From assembly GCA_026260175.1 (NCBI GenBank), contig JAKCWW010001177.1, positions 1-64,000 of the forward strand: a stretch of DNA of 64,000 nt, given 5' to 3'. The DNA comes from Reticulitermes lucifugus (taxonomy: Eukaryota > Arthropoda > Insecta > Blattodea > Rhinotermitidae). The notes beneath the pieces are model-generated. The model was given only the letters and a program-made list of their open reading frames with translations, was not told where the DNA came from and did not search any database. Of the stretch, positions 32,801 to 44,265 are shown one piece after another. The position numbers and the translations under genes are program-made. Every line of letters begins with the position of its first letter. Within the stretch, counting starts at the first letter, position 1.

Positions 32801-33040
32801 CGAACTATAAATACAGTATATAACAAATACGTGAATTGAGATTCACTCTATATAACATACTGGTACTCGCCAACACGCGCTTAGAATGACCGCTTCCGAA
32901 TGAAATGTAACAGAACAAGTTCCCTTGTGGTCATACCAACCACGTAACATTTGCCGAAAGGAAACTCCAAGAATAGTGCAGAATACAGGTGGGTGAGAAG
33001 TCACCGTACGCCTATGCAAATGAAAATAAAATGCCTTAAT
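29860..33040. other. mostly unrecognised; degenerate foldback and hammerhead-like hairpins
   Basis: It contains ACATTTCGGAGG / CCGAAATGT type hairpin segments near 30432-30540 (family F), a hammerhead-like hairpin at about 32270-32310 (minus; CTGAAGA and GAAAC boxes both kept) and a poorer one at 32462-32505. No gene is recognised; open frames reach at most 92 residues. Confidence 0.4.
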
Positions 33041-33371
33041 GTTCTGATTTGAAACTTCTAATGGATCTTGTGTGTTACAGAGAAATAAGTTGAGTCAGTG
33101 TTCTGGTTTGAAGGTTCTAATGGATGTTGTGTGTTACAGAGAACTCAGTTTAGTTAATGATCTGGTTTAAAGGTTTTAATGGATGTTACAAAGAAATCAG
33201 TTGAGTTAGTGTTCTGGTTTGAAGGTTCTAATGGATGTTGTGTGTTACAGAGAAATCAGTTGAGTTAATGTTCTGGTTTGAATGTTTTAATGGATGTTAC
33301 AGAGAAATAAGTTGAGTTAGTGTTCTGGTTTGAAGGTTCTAATGGATGTTACAGAGAAATCAGTTGAGTTT
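33041..33371. repeat. minisatellite with alternating 59- and 52-bp units
   Basis: Six tandem units start TCTGGTTTGAAGGTTCTAAT and end near AGTTGAGTTAGTGT. Lengths run 59, 59, 52, 59, 52 and a partial 47. The two sizes differ by one GTGTGTT-like 7-nt block after GGATGTT. Units 2-3 and 4-5 form a 111-bp higher-order repeat. Confidence 0.92.
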
Positions 33372-34335
33372 TGACCATGGCAGGCACAATCAGTTGCTCC
33401 ACTGAAGAAGATTAATGCGTAAAAATGCAATTAAATAAAATTCCCAGTTCTGTGTGCTTTTGTATAGGGGTACGGTAAAGTGGCCCACATGTAGTGTATA
33501 TTACGAACAGGTCGCTTAAGTTGCTGACAAAATTAAAACAATTTAGTCTGTGTTGACGGACTCTGCTTTATTTTAAATGAGGACAGTCGTTAAAATTATG
33601 AGTATTACTGTCAAACGAGAATTCGTAGTTCCGTTAAAAATACAAAATTAAGCAATTTTAGAAACATGGCGGTATCCATTACTTTAATGTCTATGGACTC
33701 TGTCGTTGTGCGAAAAAAGAATGAACTCGTGAACGGAGCGTAGTCAGATTCCAACCCGGCAGCTGATAGTTGGTCAGCTACTTGCAGGTGTCTTCGTTGT
33801 TCCCTAGAATCCGTGAATGACGCAAACAAACAACATTGCCAATATTGTGTGCAACCCAGTGGCGAATCCTGAGCCAGAGGTCACGTCTTGAGGAAGGGTA
33901 CCCTCCTCTCCCCCCACCCCAAAGAAATTAAAATTCGATCATTCAGCATCTTTGTAGGCAGTAACAAACAGTAATAATAGTGAAAAGTGTAAATGTGATC
34001 ACACCCAACTTATTATACGCAAAAAAGAGAAACTTAAAATTCTTGTTTGATAAACTGGTCATCTAAAATGAAATTTCGCTCTTATTGTCCGTATGTATAC
34101 TCTTTACTTTAGGTAAAAGGGCGCAGGGTCGTCCATCCTTTACTGTCTGAAGTTTCTCTGCTACACTTCTTGAGAATGACATCTCTAGTTAAGTCCTGAA
34201 GCACAGTTTTGTCAGCCTTGCACGCATCCATCCTTCAGAAGCAGGGTTATTTAAGAAATAATACACAAATGAGGTAGCTGAAGTAATCATAAATATATTC
34301 TGAACTATACGAAAACAGTGATTTGAGACTTACTG
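33372..34335. other. no recognised feature
   Basis: No gene or repeat family recognised. Confidence 0.3.
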
Positions 34336-34345
34336 TTGAGAAACC

Positions 34346-34550
34346 AGGCTTTCTACGTGTTTGCGCCGTGCGGTTGGGTAATTACTTGCCAACGTTTCGA
34401 AGAGACGTACTGCCTTCACCTTAAGAGTTATGAGTCAATTGACGGACTCATAACCCTGAAGGCACTACGTTCCTCCAAAACGTCGGGAAGCAATTACCTG
34501 ACCAAACGGCGCAACAGCCCAGAAAACCTCGTTCCTCAATACGAAAACGG
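34346..34550. repeat. foldback element, family F
   Basis: The left arm, from about GCCGTGCGGTTGGGTAAT through AACGTTTCGAAGAGACGTA to AGAGTTATGAG, is the reverse complement (with mismatches) of the right arm, CTCATAACCCTGAAGGCA through AAACGTCGGGAAGC to ACCAAACGGCGCA. The loop is about 12 nt. The plus-strand open frame over it is an effect of the palindrome. Confidence 0.75.
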
Positions 34551-35085
34551 GTCTGCAAGTCATGAACTCTTTCAGCGCCTTGTCATTTCTGTTGGGTAAT
34601 GCGGCAAAATTCCCGCATGACTAGCCGTACCTTTCGCTGTAGTCTTCTTTCTCCCTCTCGCAAGCGACCAGACATATGGCTGTGGCATGGGCCGCATACC
34701 TTGGAGGAGAGGGAGGGAATTTTAATAGACGCTGCTGAGAAACACCATTGCATTCTATTTCTGTGTCTCTCTCTATCACACACACACACACACTTTTCAA
34801 ACGGCGAAGAATTGCAAGAAGAATCCCTAGTCTTTGAGCAGATGCGCTGTTAAATTATATGTAACACCAAGTAATAATTTTCGAAAAAAAAAGATATACG
34901 AATTTGCTTTCTTTTTTTTAAATAGAGAAAGAAGTAGTGTCCCCCATTTTATAGGTATTGTACATTTTGTGCTCCTGTCTAGCTCACTATAGTAAGAGAG
35001 ACTGTTCGGGATACGGCGTGTGCTCATCGAATATGACCCGAGTTTTCTGTTGGTTGTATCCAACTTCTTACTTTATCACAACTAC

Positions 35086-35285
35086 AGTCGAACCCGGTTA
35101 TAACGACATCGGTTTAAGTGACGCATATGGCGTCAGATATTCTGTGGTACCAATTAATTTGTCACTGTTAACCATAACATTATTCTCCTCGGTTATAACA
35201 ACACTCGTTTATAACGTCACAAAATATTCAGTCCCTTTCATGACGTTATACCCGATTTATACTCTATACGAGTATACCACAGTGA
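35086..35285. mobile_element. pogo/Tigger-like terminal fragment
   Basis: ACAGTCGAACCCGGTTATAA followed by repeated CGGTTATAAC / CGTTTATAACG motifs is the terminal style of pogo/Tigger MITEs ('CAGTCGAACCxCGxTATAACG'). The opposite end was not identified. It is a different subfamily from 9712-10754. Confidence 0.5.
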
Positions 35286-36060
35286 GTTGTCCTCACGGAA
35301 CTTCATGACTATCAGACAGGAAGGAGGGGTGTTACTGTGAGGTGCTAGTGATCAAACTAATAGGCAGATTTCAGAGAATTACCACCTTTCCCAAAAAGCA
35401 GTTAACCGGACTCTATAATAAGAAATACACCTGGATGTTACATAAACTCGGACCGCTTCCTTCATGTATCCGAACGTCCCATAACGGTTACAGACTACTT
35501 GAATGAGAGCTTGTTTTGTCACCTTGGGTTCAAGGTTTACTGGTGTCAGGCGATTGCCCTTGCAACCTGTGGTAAATTATGAGTACTTCATCATGTGCCC
35601 ATACATTTTATGAATTAGTTAACTGACCATTTAGTCCTTTGTCGGTTGCTGACAGGGTAATCAAAACTTAGAGATTTGTGGAGCAATGACCTTCCGTCCC
35701 TCAGTAAAGTTTTCTTGAATGGCCCTCTGTTGTGAGGTTTATGCCAGAGGGTCGAAATGTGTGTACAACGCTTAGTTGGCTTCGAACCGTCCGTAACTGA
35801 AGGCTAGCAGTCCTTTTGCCTCAAACAAATATACAAAATAGTGTTCGGCTACAGTACGAGTATGATGGCGCAATACCAGCCATAAGGGAAAATTCGCCAC
35901 TGATACTATCCCGTCCTGAATTTATTAATAGGTTCTTTGTTTACTTAACAACGCTTTTTCTGCTGCGTAGATAATATACCGCACAATTGTAGAACGAATG
36001 CGAATAATAGGCTAAATTGGAGAGGATGTGGAAGGAAATGTTTGTGGTCTATTTAAGGCA
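35286..36060. other. no recognised feature
   Basis: Nothing recognised. Confidence 0.3.
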
Positions 36061-36089
36061 CTATTTTGAATTTTGGAATGTGAACTAGA

Positions 36090-36195
36090 CTAATTTGACA
36101 CAGGAGAGGCTCCAGAGGCGTGAACACATTAATGGATCTTCGTGACTGGCTGAGCGACTGTCAGCTTCTCAATGAGGACTGCTACATTCAATTAG
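36090..36195 (+). pseudogene. LINE 3' tail fragment
   Basis: GTGAACACATTAATGGATCT reads VNTLMDLR, then 'DWLSDCQLLNEDC' over the CAGCTTCTCAATGAGGACT segment. This matches the LINE 3' end ('VNTVMNLRVP...VSFSRRTLLH') at DNA level. Confidence 0.55.
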
Positions 36196-36649
36196 TTCTT
36201 TCAGTGTCCTAGAGATACTTAGGAGAGGCACGATTGATCTTAGGGCAACTGGTCTCCGTAGTGAGATCCGAGCCTACACATCTCGAATACAAAACACGAT
36301 TTAACTACATCTGGGTGACAACTTTGTATCCCTGAGGTTCCGTAATAGAGGAACTGGGCGGGGGGTACACAAGCTGGGACAGGTGTTGGCTTTCCGTCAC
36401 TGTGTTGTGTTGGAGTGAGGAGTGGCTGGCATAGGATGTGCTGTGAAGGTCATACGTAACAGCCAGTTCTGATGTCATGGCAGTACATGGCCGTGGGAAA
36501 TGCAATATCACGTAACCGATAAGGTTAGGAAATAGAATTGCTTTCCCATGCGTTCCATTAACACAATTTTTTGTGACTGAAAGCATGAGTACTCATTCTT
36601 GAGAAGCTGATACAGCCCTGCGCAGATGTACAAAGTGATATCGGCATCA

Positions 36650-36735
36650 GCTAGGTCCTTGTCCGTACCCGCATCCGCAGCGTCCTAAACCACACCCGCA
36701 TCCACAAGGTCTTATCCGCATCCGCGGATATAATT
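36650..36735. repeat. ATCCGC-rich repeat
   Basis: Repeated (C)CGCATCCGC / CCACA units end CATCCGCGGATATA. The origin is not recognised. Confidence 0.4.
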
Positions 36736-36914
36736 ATAATTTAAGTTGTTACGTTTTAACAGTGTGGGTCGAGATAGCGTAATCGGCTGACAAATAGTCT
36801 TTTACTGTTAGGTCTGATGTACACGTAGTTACAATGACGAACTACATGTTCTGCTGAATAGTGGAATTGGTAACACTGCTGTAATAATTAGAGCAGCTGG
36901 ACAAATTGTGGTCA

Positions 36915-37085
36915 GTGGTCCGATCTCGTAATGCACGGCATTACAGCACCCATTGTAGAGAGGGCTGGATGGGCCACAGGGCCGGTCTGGACGGGTGCGG
37001 AAAATCTCGTCCCCACTGGAATGCAATGGCCGGACCGTCCAGCCCGTAGCGAGTCGCTATACCGACTATGCTATACCGGCCCACA
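36915..37085 (-). repeat. tRNA-derived SINE, 5' part
   Basis: A minus-strand copy. On plus: CACCCATTGTAGAGAGGGC, TGGATGGGCCACAGGGCC, GGTCTGGACGGGTGCGG, CCGTCCAGCCCGTAGCGAGT, and the A-box complement ending TATACCGGCCCA. The B box is damaged (GGAATGCAATGG). It agrees closely with 44440-44585. Confidence 0.78.
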
Positions 37086-37089
37086 CCTC

Positions 37090-38050
37090 CTATTTCTTCC
37101 ACATGCTTTCCCCGTACGTATTCATCTATCTCGTCCTCTTTGGTTCTGGTAACCCCTTCAGTCGCTGAAGCGACCACCACCAACCAATATTGTAGATGTA
37201 AAGGAATGACGCAAACCGAACTGGCCTGGAGCTCCACAATATAGTCTACCCTCCATACGAACACTTTCCATCCTTCAAAGCCAACACTTTTACCTCTGTC
37301 TGTATGGTAACCATGAACACCCTGCATCACAAGTGTCATTGAGCGTGACTTACACACTTTGCCCCCACCCACACCACGTCATATCCTCTTCATTTGTTAG
37401 GACATAACTATTTACTCGTTTCATTTAGTCGACGTAATTACCTAGTGGCATTTTCAGTTACACCTGTACTAATCGTGTTCTCCCAGCGTTTTGTTTTGCT
37501 TAATTCATTCGAATTTCTATGGTGAGATGTATTTGCCTATCATAATAATTACACTTTCGCCGTAGATCTATTATCTGCACTGGACAGCGAAATAATTTGG
37601 TGATGTATTATATTTGTCCTTAAGAACTGAGCCGAAGTTGTTACTTTATTAAAATATGAGTCAAACATTCTTTCAGGTGTTAATTGTGTTAAGTAACCAA
37701 TCATTGAACCGTACAGTAAATCTTCGTGGTTGAGTTTCTGTTCACTCAGCTGGTAAAAAAATTCCTGTCTTTCGTGGTACCCGAATTTTCATGTCCGTTT
37801 CCAGGAGTGTTCGCTGCTAGACGCTTTCTCGAGCCGTTTGAATCCAGCCCTACGGTCCAGGTTCTTTCAATTAATGTGATCCTCCTACCTATGTCTAAGC
37901 CCTCCCGTTTGGTTTTCCTACGAATGTCGTGAGGCCTGTGCATGTCTCGTTAGTGTTAGTCATCGTGCATTTCCCTTCAATTTCGCAGTCACTGATCAGT
38001 TACTGTCGCTAGTAACAGGTTGAAGAACTAAGAGAGATTTGAAGTTCTCA
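37090..38050. other. no recognised feature
   Basis: Open frames up to 143 codons on the minus strand (36941-37372) overlap the SINE and are not genes. Nothing else recognised. Confidence 0.3.
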
Positions 38051-38519
38051 CGGCCGTGAATACGAAGAATACTGTTTTCTGGGATACTGCGGCGTGTAAT
38101 GTAGTAGAAATTTACCGACGTTTCGGAGGAACTGGATGCCTGTTCTGCCCTGAATATAGAGGCATAAGGTTTTACCGAAAGGTCTGTAGATGTATACAAG
38201 ATCATAGTGTCACATCCCAGAAGGTACTTTTTTAAATTTAAGATTAGTGGATTATATTGTTCTTGAAAGTCACTGGAGAATTTGGACAGTGAAGCAGTTC
38301 CGTGGATCAACTCTGTGCCCGTTTGTTGTTGATAAGAGACTGAATTTGACGGACATGTGTTTTTGTTGTAAAATCTGTGGAAATATAGACATTAGATGGG
38401 TCGAGTTACGGCCTTGCCTAATTACTGTGTAGTCGATTGTGGAGGTAAAGCTGCATGCGTTACGCACCTTGATTCGAGAAGGAAATAAGTATATAGTAAT
38501 GTTATACTCTGGCCAACTC

Positions 38520-38650
38520 GTGTCCTGATATTCACTACTTATTTGTCTGGGTAGGTACTGGTGACGACAAAAATCGCTGCTTCTGCCGGTAATCGAACCT
38601 CGGTCGTCAGGTCCAAAGCCGAACGCCTAATTACAGCTGATGGGGAAATG
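38520..38650 (-). repeat. tRNA-derived SINE head, second type
   Basis: On the minus strand GTAATTAGGCGTTCGGCTTT and GAGGTTCGATTACCGGC look like A and B boxes with 'GACCTGACGACC' between. The body differs from the main SINE family. Confidence 0.45.
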
Positions 38651-38744
38651 CAAATTTGACATTGTTGTCAAATCACAATACTCACTCCAACAAAATGAAC
38701 TATATTGTTCCCAGATATTTTATATTACAATATCACGTTGAACA

Positions 38745-38795
38745 CTGCTACATGTTTCGATCCCTTATGGGATCATCATAAGGGATTCACATTAA
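38745..38795 (-). repeat. degenerate hammerhead-like hairpin
   Basis: On minus, ATGATGA, hairpin ATCCC...GGGAT, and GAAACATGTAGC keep the second box and the helix III palindrome. The first box has lost its CT. Confidence 0.35.
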
Positions 38796-39399
38796 AGTAA
38801 CACTTCACGAAAATGAACTAGCAATCCATATACACAATAAAAATTTGTAAAAAGTCAGTCAGTTAAAATGTAGGCGTTTGTTGTGTAATGGATCTTGGTA
38901 TACTATGTTTTGGAGACTGCCTACACTCTTAACCTTGCTTACATACTTACGTTGGACTGAATATTGTGATTTGATTATCGACAATGCACGGAATGAGCAA
39001 CATAAAAAGAAATTACTTTTTATGTTTCATATTTTGCGTGAATTCTATGGACACTTTCAGAAAATCTTTGTGGGAGCACCGGCGCTGGAGAGAGTTACAG
39101 ACGCTGTCTCTGACTACTTCCCGACCGCGGCTTATGTAAAGGGCTGTAATCGAGCCTGCAGAATCTCTATAGAATAATTTCTGATTTGAAGGGGTTAAAT
39201 GAGACTATTTCGATAGCTCCGCACTTCAACCTTTGTACAACACATCAGAGATGATTGTGTCACCTGACACTGAGTAGTTGTGTGACTACCAGTTTGTTAA
39301 ATCACATGCTGTTTTGCTTGCTATATTGAATCAAAAGAAAATTATGTACCGTAAAACACAACTTTATTAGAAAAAAGTCCTTTTTGTACTTAATCTGTC

Positions 39400-39500
39400 A
39401 ACAGGTTTCGGCTTTGTAAACAGGTCATCGTCACGCTCTATAAAAATAGAAGTTAGCCTGATGATGGCTTGTTTACAAAGCAAAACATGTTCCTAGATTA
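39400..39500. repeat. inverted pair of degenerate hammerhead-like hairpins
   Basis: CAGGTTTCGGCTTTGTAAACAG (39412 on) reads inwards against AGCCTGATGATGGC...TTTACAAAGC (39455 on). CTGATGA is intact on plus (39458-39464), but its GAAAC has become AAAAC. Confidence 0.45.
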
Positions 39501-39783
39501 AGTGTAAACAAGGATTGTCTGCTAATAAATTTGTGTTTGACAGTAAAAAAGTAATATTTTGATTGAACGTGTGAGCATTGCATGTGGATTGTAGGCTTGC
39601 TACTTCTCTAATGCTTCCATATTCCCGGTTTCATTGAGTCCCTGCCGCGAAAGCTTCGGAAGGGGGCCACTTTGTTTCTTGGCTTTGTTCGTTGTGCTCT
39701 TCACGCCAGCTGCAGACTGGTCCTTGACATTTATTATGCCATGTAGGCTATATTTGCTTCCACTACTGCTCACTTAGACACCC

Positions 39784-40250
39784 ATTTTTATGCGCGTTCG
39801 CAAAATTGGGAAAGGCGGCTATTAGTTTCGTCATGTCTGTCTGTCCACATGGAATAACTCGGCTCACACTCGACGGATTTTCATGAAATTTGATATTTGA
39901 GTATTTTTCGAAAATCTGTTTAGAAAATTGACATTTGATTAAAATCTGACAAGAATAACGGATACTTTACATGCAAACGTATGTAAATTTATAATCCCTC
40001 TGAATTCTTATTATAATGAGAAATGTTTCAATGTTGTAGAGAAAATCAAAACACCATTTTATGTTCAGTATTTTTTTTTTCGAAAATCGTGCCGTTTATG
40101 ACAGTGTTGAAAGGTATGGTACAGCCACACAGGCCACAGATGACAATATAACACGACGCAGAAAAGAGTCGATTTGCATGCTGGTTAGCTGAGGCAAGAA
40201 TACAGGCACACATTCATAATATTTAATACTTATTGCTTCATAAGTGGTTA
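39784..40250 (+). repeat. dispersed repeat family R, copy 3
   Basis: The blocks GCGTTCGCAAAATTGGG, GTCATGTCTGTCTGTCC, GATTTTCATGAAATTTGATA, AAAATCTGACAAGAATAACG and 'CAGATGACAATATAACACG' follow the same order as the copy at 14318-14840, to which it is closest. Confidence 0.7.
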
Positions 40251-40539
40251 ATGCCGTCTGATCTTGTAAAATGTTTCACAGCAACACTCAAAAAATGAGA
40301 AACTACGCTCAACGACTTAACTGTCATTGCGACATGTTTAGCCAAATTGTACGTCTAAAGAAGGCCGTGAGAAAACAAACATTATTTTGCTTTAATGCAG
40401 CGTTCATATGCAATGTGTGAACACAGTGCAAATTTAGAAACTGGTACGTATAATTTGTGTAACTCCGTTACCTGCTAGTTGAAATTATGAGTTAACAGAG
40501 ACATTAAATATAGTTTATATAAGACTGTATGGTCGACTG

Positions 40540-41150
40540 TTGTTAGGGTATATAATTTTATTTATCACCTTGATATTACTAGGAAGTGAACACGGAATTA
40601 TTCCCGTTGGCTGCAAATGTAGGTTAATAAAAATGTGTTTAAATGAAACCTCTATTAAGGTCCAGATAGGCAAATATTTGTCTAATACATTTCCTGTTCA
40701 GATTGGTCTAACAAAAGAATGCTTGACAGCCACTGCTTTTCACCTTTGTTTTACAATATGTCATTAGGAAGGTCTAAGCAACTCAGAAGGGATTAGAATT
40801 GAGTGGGACACACCAGCTTCTGGTCCATGGTGGTGATGTTCATATATGTTGGGAGGATGCATATATACTATTAAAACACACACAGAAGCATTATTAGTCT
40901 CTAGTAAAAAGGTTGGTCTAGAAGTGAATGCTGTTAAATTTAATTATATATTTCTGTATTGTAATCAGAATGCAGGACAAAATCACAACATAAAAATAGC
41001 TACTACGTCCTTTAAAAATGTGGTGAAGTGTAAATGTTTGGGATGGACACCAAAAATTCAAACTTGCATGTACGAAGAAATTAAAAGGATGTTGTCTGGC
41101 TGTGTAATATATAAACATATATAAATTAATATTTTTAATATCAACCAACA
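40540..41150 (+). pseudogene. LINE reverse transcriptase, degenerate
   Basis: Blocks: CRLIKMCLNETSIKVQIGKY then LSNTFPVQIGLTKECLTATA (fingers/palm, usual 'GLKQGDALSPLLF'), GTHQLLVHGGDVHI (motif C region), IYTIKTHTEALLVSSKKVGL then EVNAVKFNYIFL, CNQNAGQNHNIKIATTSF, and EEIKRMLSGC. They match an abundant insect non-LTR retrotransposon whose usual motif C is LLVYADDV. Here YADD (40826-40837) reads HGGD, so an active-site Asp is lost. A frameshift and stop lie between the GLTKE block and motif C. The rest of this LINE appears at 41840-42300 after a foldback insertion. Confidence 0.85.
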
Positions 41151-41264
41151 AATGCACTCAAATATAAAAAAATTAAATATAAGAATATATAAAAAATATA
41201 CAGAAGCAGTTCTCTTTCTGTAGACTTTCTCCATTGTCTGCCATATAATTAAAACACTACTCTT

Positions 41265-41425
41265 TGAATCCGGCTCTGCTTCCGTCCTTAGGCGCAAACA
41301 TGTCTGGTGGATCCCTTAGAGCTGCCCTCAGTCTGTTTCAGTCTCAGTGACAGATTTGTCCTTCCTAAAGTGTCCACCAGATAGGTTTGTACCTGAGGAC
41401 GGAAGTAGAGCTGGCTTCCCACACG
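41265..41425. repeat. foldback repeat inside the LINE remnant
   Basis: CTCTGCTTCCGTCCTTAGG through ACATGTCTGGTGGA is the near reverse complement of TCCACCAGATAGGTTTGTAC through CTGAGGACGGAAGTAGAGCT, with a loop of about 60 nt. It separates the reverse transcriptase part from the 3' end of the LINE. Confidence 0.7.
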
Positions 41426-41839
41426 CATTGCTTTAGTTATATAACTCGTAATAGACGATGGACAAAGTCCAAAGAATGAAGAGTCCTAAATATCACAGGT
41501 CCTTGTCAAAGCCTTAGAGATCTGGAATATGCCAGGTGTCCACAGATGTTCCAAAATTGTGGAAGTCACAGATTCTTGGCACCAGAAAGTTCACATGAAA
41601 CAACGTCCATTCTGAGGACCCACAATTCTCGAGTGGCCTGTAAATCTCGCGGTTATTTGGCGCATTATGCTCGGTGCATATAAGCTGATACGCATTTTTG
41701 TATGTAATGGAATAATAATGCTGAAAATACCAGGCGCCACCGTACGAAATTCAAGGACTGGACGACGAGGCCCCCGGGATTTTTGCACTCCTGGACGATA
41801 CAGAACTGTATTTTTCCCGTTGCTTTATGTGGGTGCGAA

Positions 41840-42300
41840 GCTTGGTCTCTGATATTTAGGGAAGAACATAGGTTGAGGGAGTTGGAGAATAGAATGCTGC
41901 GAAAGAGGATGTAACAGGATAGTAGAGAAAGTTACATAACGAGGAGCTTCATGGTGTGTGCTCACCAAGTACTCTTCGGCTGATCAAATCAAGGAGAACG
42001 AGATGGGCGAGGCATGTGGCATGTATGGGTGATAGTTAAGGTGCGTGCAGGCTTTTAGTGGGAAAAACCTGAATCAAAGAGAACACTTGAAAGACCCAGA
42101 CGTAGAAGGGGGTAATATTGAACTGCCCTTAAAGAAACAGGATAGGATGCTTGGACTGGATTAATGTAACTCAAGATATGGGTAAGTGACGGGCTGTTGT
42201 AAACAAGGTAATGACTTTCTGGTCCCATAAATTGCGGGGAATTCTTTCACTAGCTGAGGAAATATTAGGTTTCCAAGAACTGTTCTCCATAACCAACTAA
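41840..42300 (+). pseudogene. LINE 3' end (C-terminus and tail)
   Basis: At DNA level it follows the C-terminal region of the LINE: 'REEHRLRELENRMLRK' over AGAACATAGGTTGAGGGAGT, then 'NEELHGVCSPSTLRLIKSRR' style text with TRWARHV, 'EKPESKRTLERPRRRG', 'DWINVTQDMG', and the final 'NCGEFFH' and 'CSP' tail. Several frameshifts are present. Together with 40540-41150 it represents one element read on the plus strand. Confidence 0.75.
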
Positions 42301-42312
42301 CTAAACTAACTC

Positions 42313-42359
42313 TATGGAGCAGAGTCCTTCTTGAGAAGCTAACAGGTCGTCAGCTAGTC
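42313..42359 (-). pseudogene. inverted LINE 3' tail at gap edge
   Basis: TATGGAGCAGAGTCCTTCTT then GAGAAGCTAACAGG on plus is the reverse complement of the LINE tail text 'CTTCTCAAGAAGGACTCTGC'. A second LINE end therefore runs on the minus strand into the gap. Confidence 0.65.
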
Positions 42360-42647
42360 NNNNNNNNNNNNNNNNNNNNNNNNNNNNNNNNNNNNNNNNN
42401 NNNNNNNNNNNNNNNNNNNNNNNNNNNNNNNNNNNNNNNNNNNNNNNNNNNNNNNNNNNNNNNNNNNNNNNNNNNNNNNNNNNNNNNNNNNNNNNNNNNN
42501 NNNNNNNNNNNNNNNNNNNNNNNNNNNNNNNNNNNNNNNNNNNNNNNNNNNNNNNNNNNNNNNNNNNNNNNNNNNNNNNNNNNNNNNNNNNNNNNNNNNN
42601 NNNNNNNNNNNNNNNNNNNNNNNNNNNNNNNNNNNNNNNNNNNNNNN
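42360..42647. other. assembly gap (288 N)
   Basis: A run of N between oppositely oriented LINE tail sequences. Open frames reported through it have no meaning. Confidence 0.98.
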
Positions 42648-42725
42648 CTCCATCCGCAACCCGAGGACGCGCCATGCCGTGGTGACAGGGACCCACTAAT
42701 CATGGACTGTTCTCCATAGAGTTAC

Positions 42726-44250
42726 TTAATTAGTAGGGCCTACATCTTTTTTTCTAGATAATAGATTTTCTTCATATTTTCTCTGACATGTTCCGAACAT
42801 ATCGATTTGAAACTCACGTTCCGCAGGTATTTGCAGGCCCGTCTCGACGTGGCCATATTTTTTAATGAGAAGCATTTGGTAAAGTTCTCTTTTGTTGTAT
42901 TTACTTATGACTTGGAGTTCTCACTACTTGCGTCCATAAACGATGAACATCGGCGTGAAACGATGTCCAATAAGTGGGCTTGTGTTAATGGTGATAGACT
43001 TTCACGCTATAAACACACTGTACTTAGCCCTCATGTGCTTATCATCTCGTTGTAACTACGTGTGTGACAGTTGCCTGTTTAGCAGTTGGTAGGTATTGAG
43101 CTGGTGACGAAGTCCTCCGCGTTTATGGAACTCGAAATATCTTTACCTTGTCCTACTTACAACCAGGTGAATCAGCAGACAGTTGAATCCAGTTTAGCAT
43201 ATGTCTTCCCAGAATCAGTATTATATCATTCTTCCATTCACGACGAGACTTCCCTAATACAATATTCCCTGGAAACTTTCCAAAGAGCATTTTTTATGTG
43301 TTTCTCACGTCCCCCTTTCATTTATTGACCGCAAAATGTTAGGTGAATATTACAGACTTGGAAACTCCATGGCTTGTAAGGTTCTTCTGTCATTCATTAT
43401 TCCATTTCTTCGGTTCAGACATCTCGGTACTTCTAGTTTGTTTTCAGAGAGCATCAGTTTACGTCCCTTCCTCAGAACCAGAAAATAGGTTTTGAGCTTG
43501 CATAACACGTCAGATAAATTATAGTTTGCGTACCTTAATTTTAAGAAAACAGTGATTAATTTAGAGCCTGAAAAAATATCTGTTACATGCAGTACCAGTT
43601 TTACAGCAGTTGGCTTAAAATACTTTCATTTAAGGAGTCTCCATTCATTGTAACTGCAAGACTTTTTGAGTTTCAAGTGGAGGTAAAATCATTATATTTC
43701 TGTGTAGGTATGCCTTGACTGCTAGCTTAATGTATACTGTAGTTCTCTGCTTGTGCGTTGCACATATTTAAAATTAGAAATAAAGAATTTCCCATAATAA
43801 CAAAGGTCTGGATGGAGAAGCCTGTCAAAATGGCTACAGTACAACGGGCATCCGCGGGCCGCGTTATCCAGGATTTAGGTAAATTTCTCAGCGGGAAAAG
43901 TCGGTAGGTGTGGCTGCTGTATACTAAGTGCAGACCAACTTCTGTAAGATTAGCAGCCTTCTAGCCAAGTTCAGCATAAGAAATGTACTCATTCCAACTA
44001 AAAGGAATGCGCACCCATTGAGACCACGTGTAGGCGGCCAGGTGTACTGGACAAATGGAGCGCGCCATCGAAACGAGGTGCAAGGAACGTGCACGAAAAT
44101 TACTTGTGTTCCAACCAGACAAGCCGGCGGTAGCACAGCATAGCATCGGGACAGAGCAACGGATGCATTCCGTCACACAAAGTCGCCGGCTAGAACGACG
44201 AGCTCCAAGGACTATTTAATGAAGACCATCGCTATTCGTCTGTATCCAAA
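42726..44250. other. no recognised feature
   Basis: A LINE tail-like CTGTTCTCCATAGAGTTA immediately precedes this stretch (42707-42725, plus). Beyond it nothing is recognised. Open frames up to 82 codons lack family resemblance. Confidence 0.3.
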
Positions 44251-44265
44251 CAGCTTCAACCGAGA

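Noticed and set aside
33041-33371. CRISPR-like array
   Set aside because: Units are directly adjacent with no unique spacers, alternate in length, and lie in animal DNA, so this is a minisatellite.
36941-37372. 143-codon minus-strand frame
   Set aside because: It runs through a tRNA-derived SINE and has no protein family resemblance.
42301-42703. Three minus-strand frames of 101-131 codons
   Set aside because: They consist mainly of unknown residues from the N gap.
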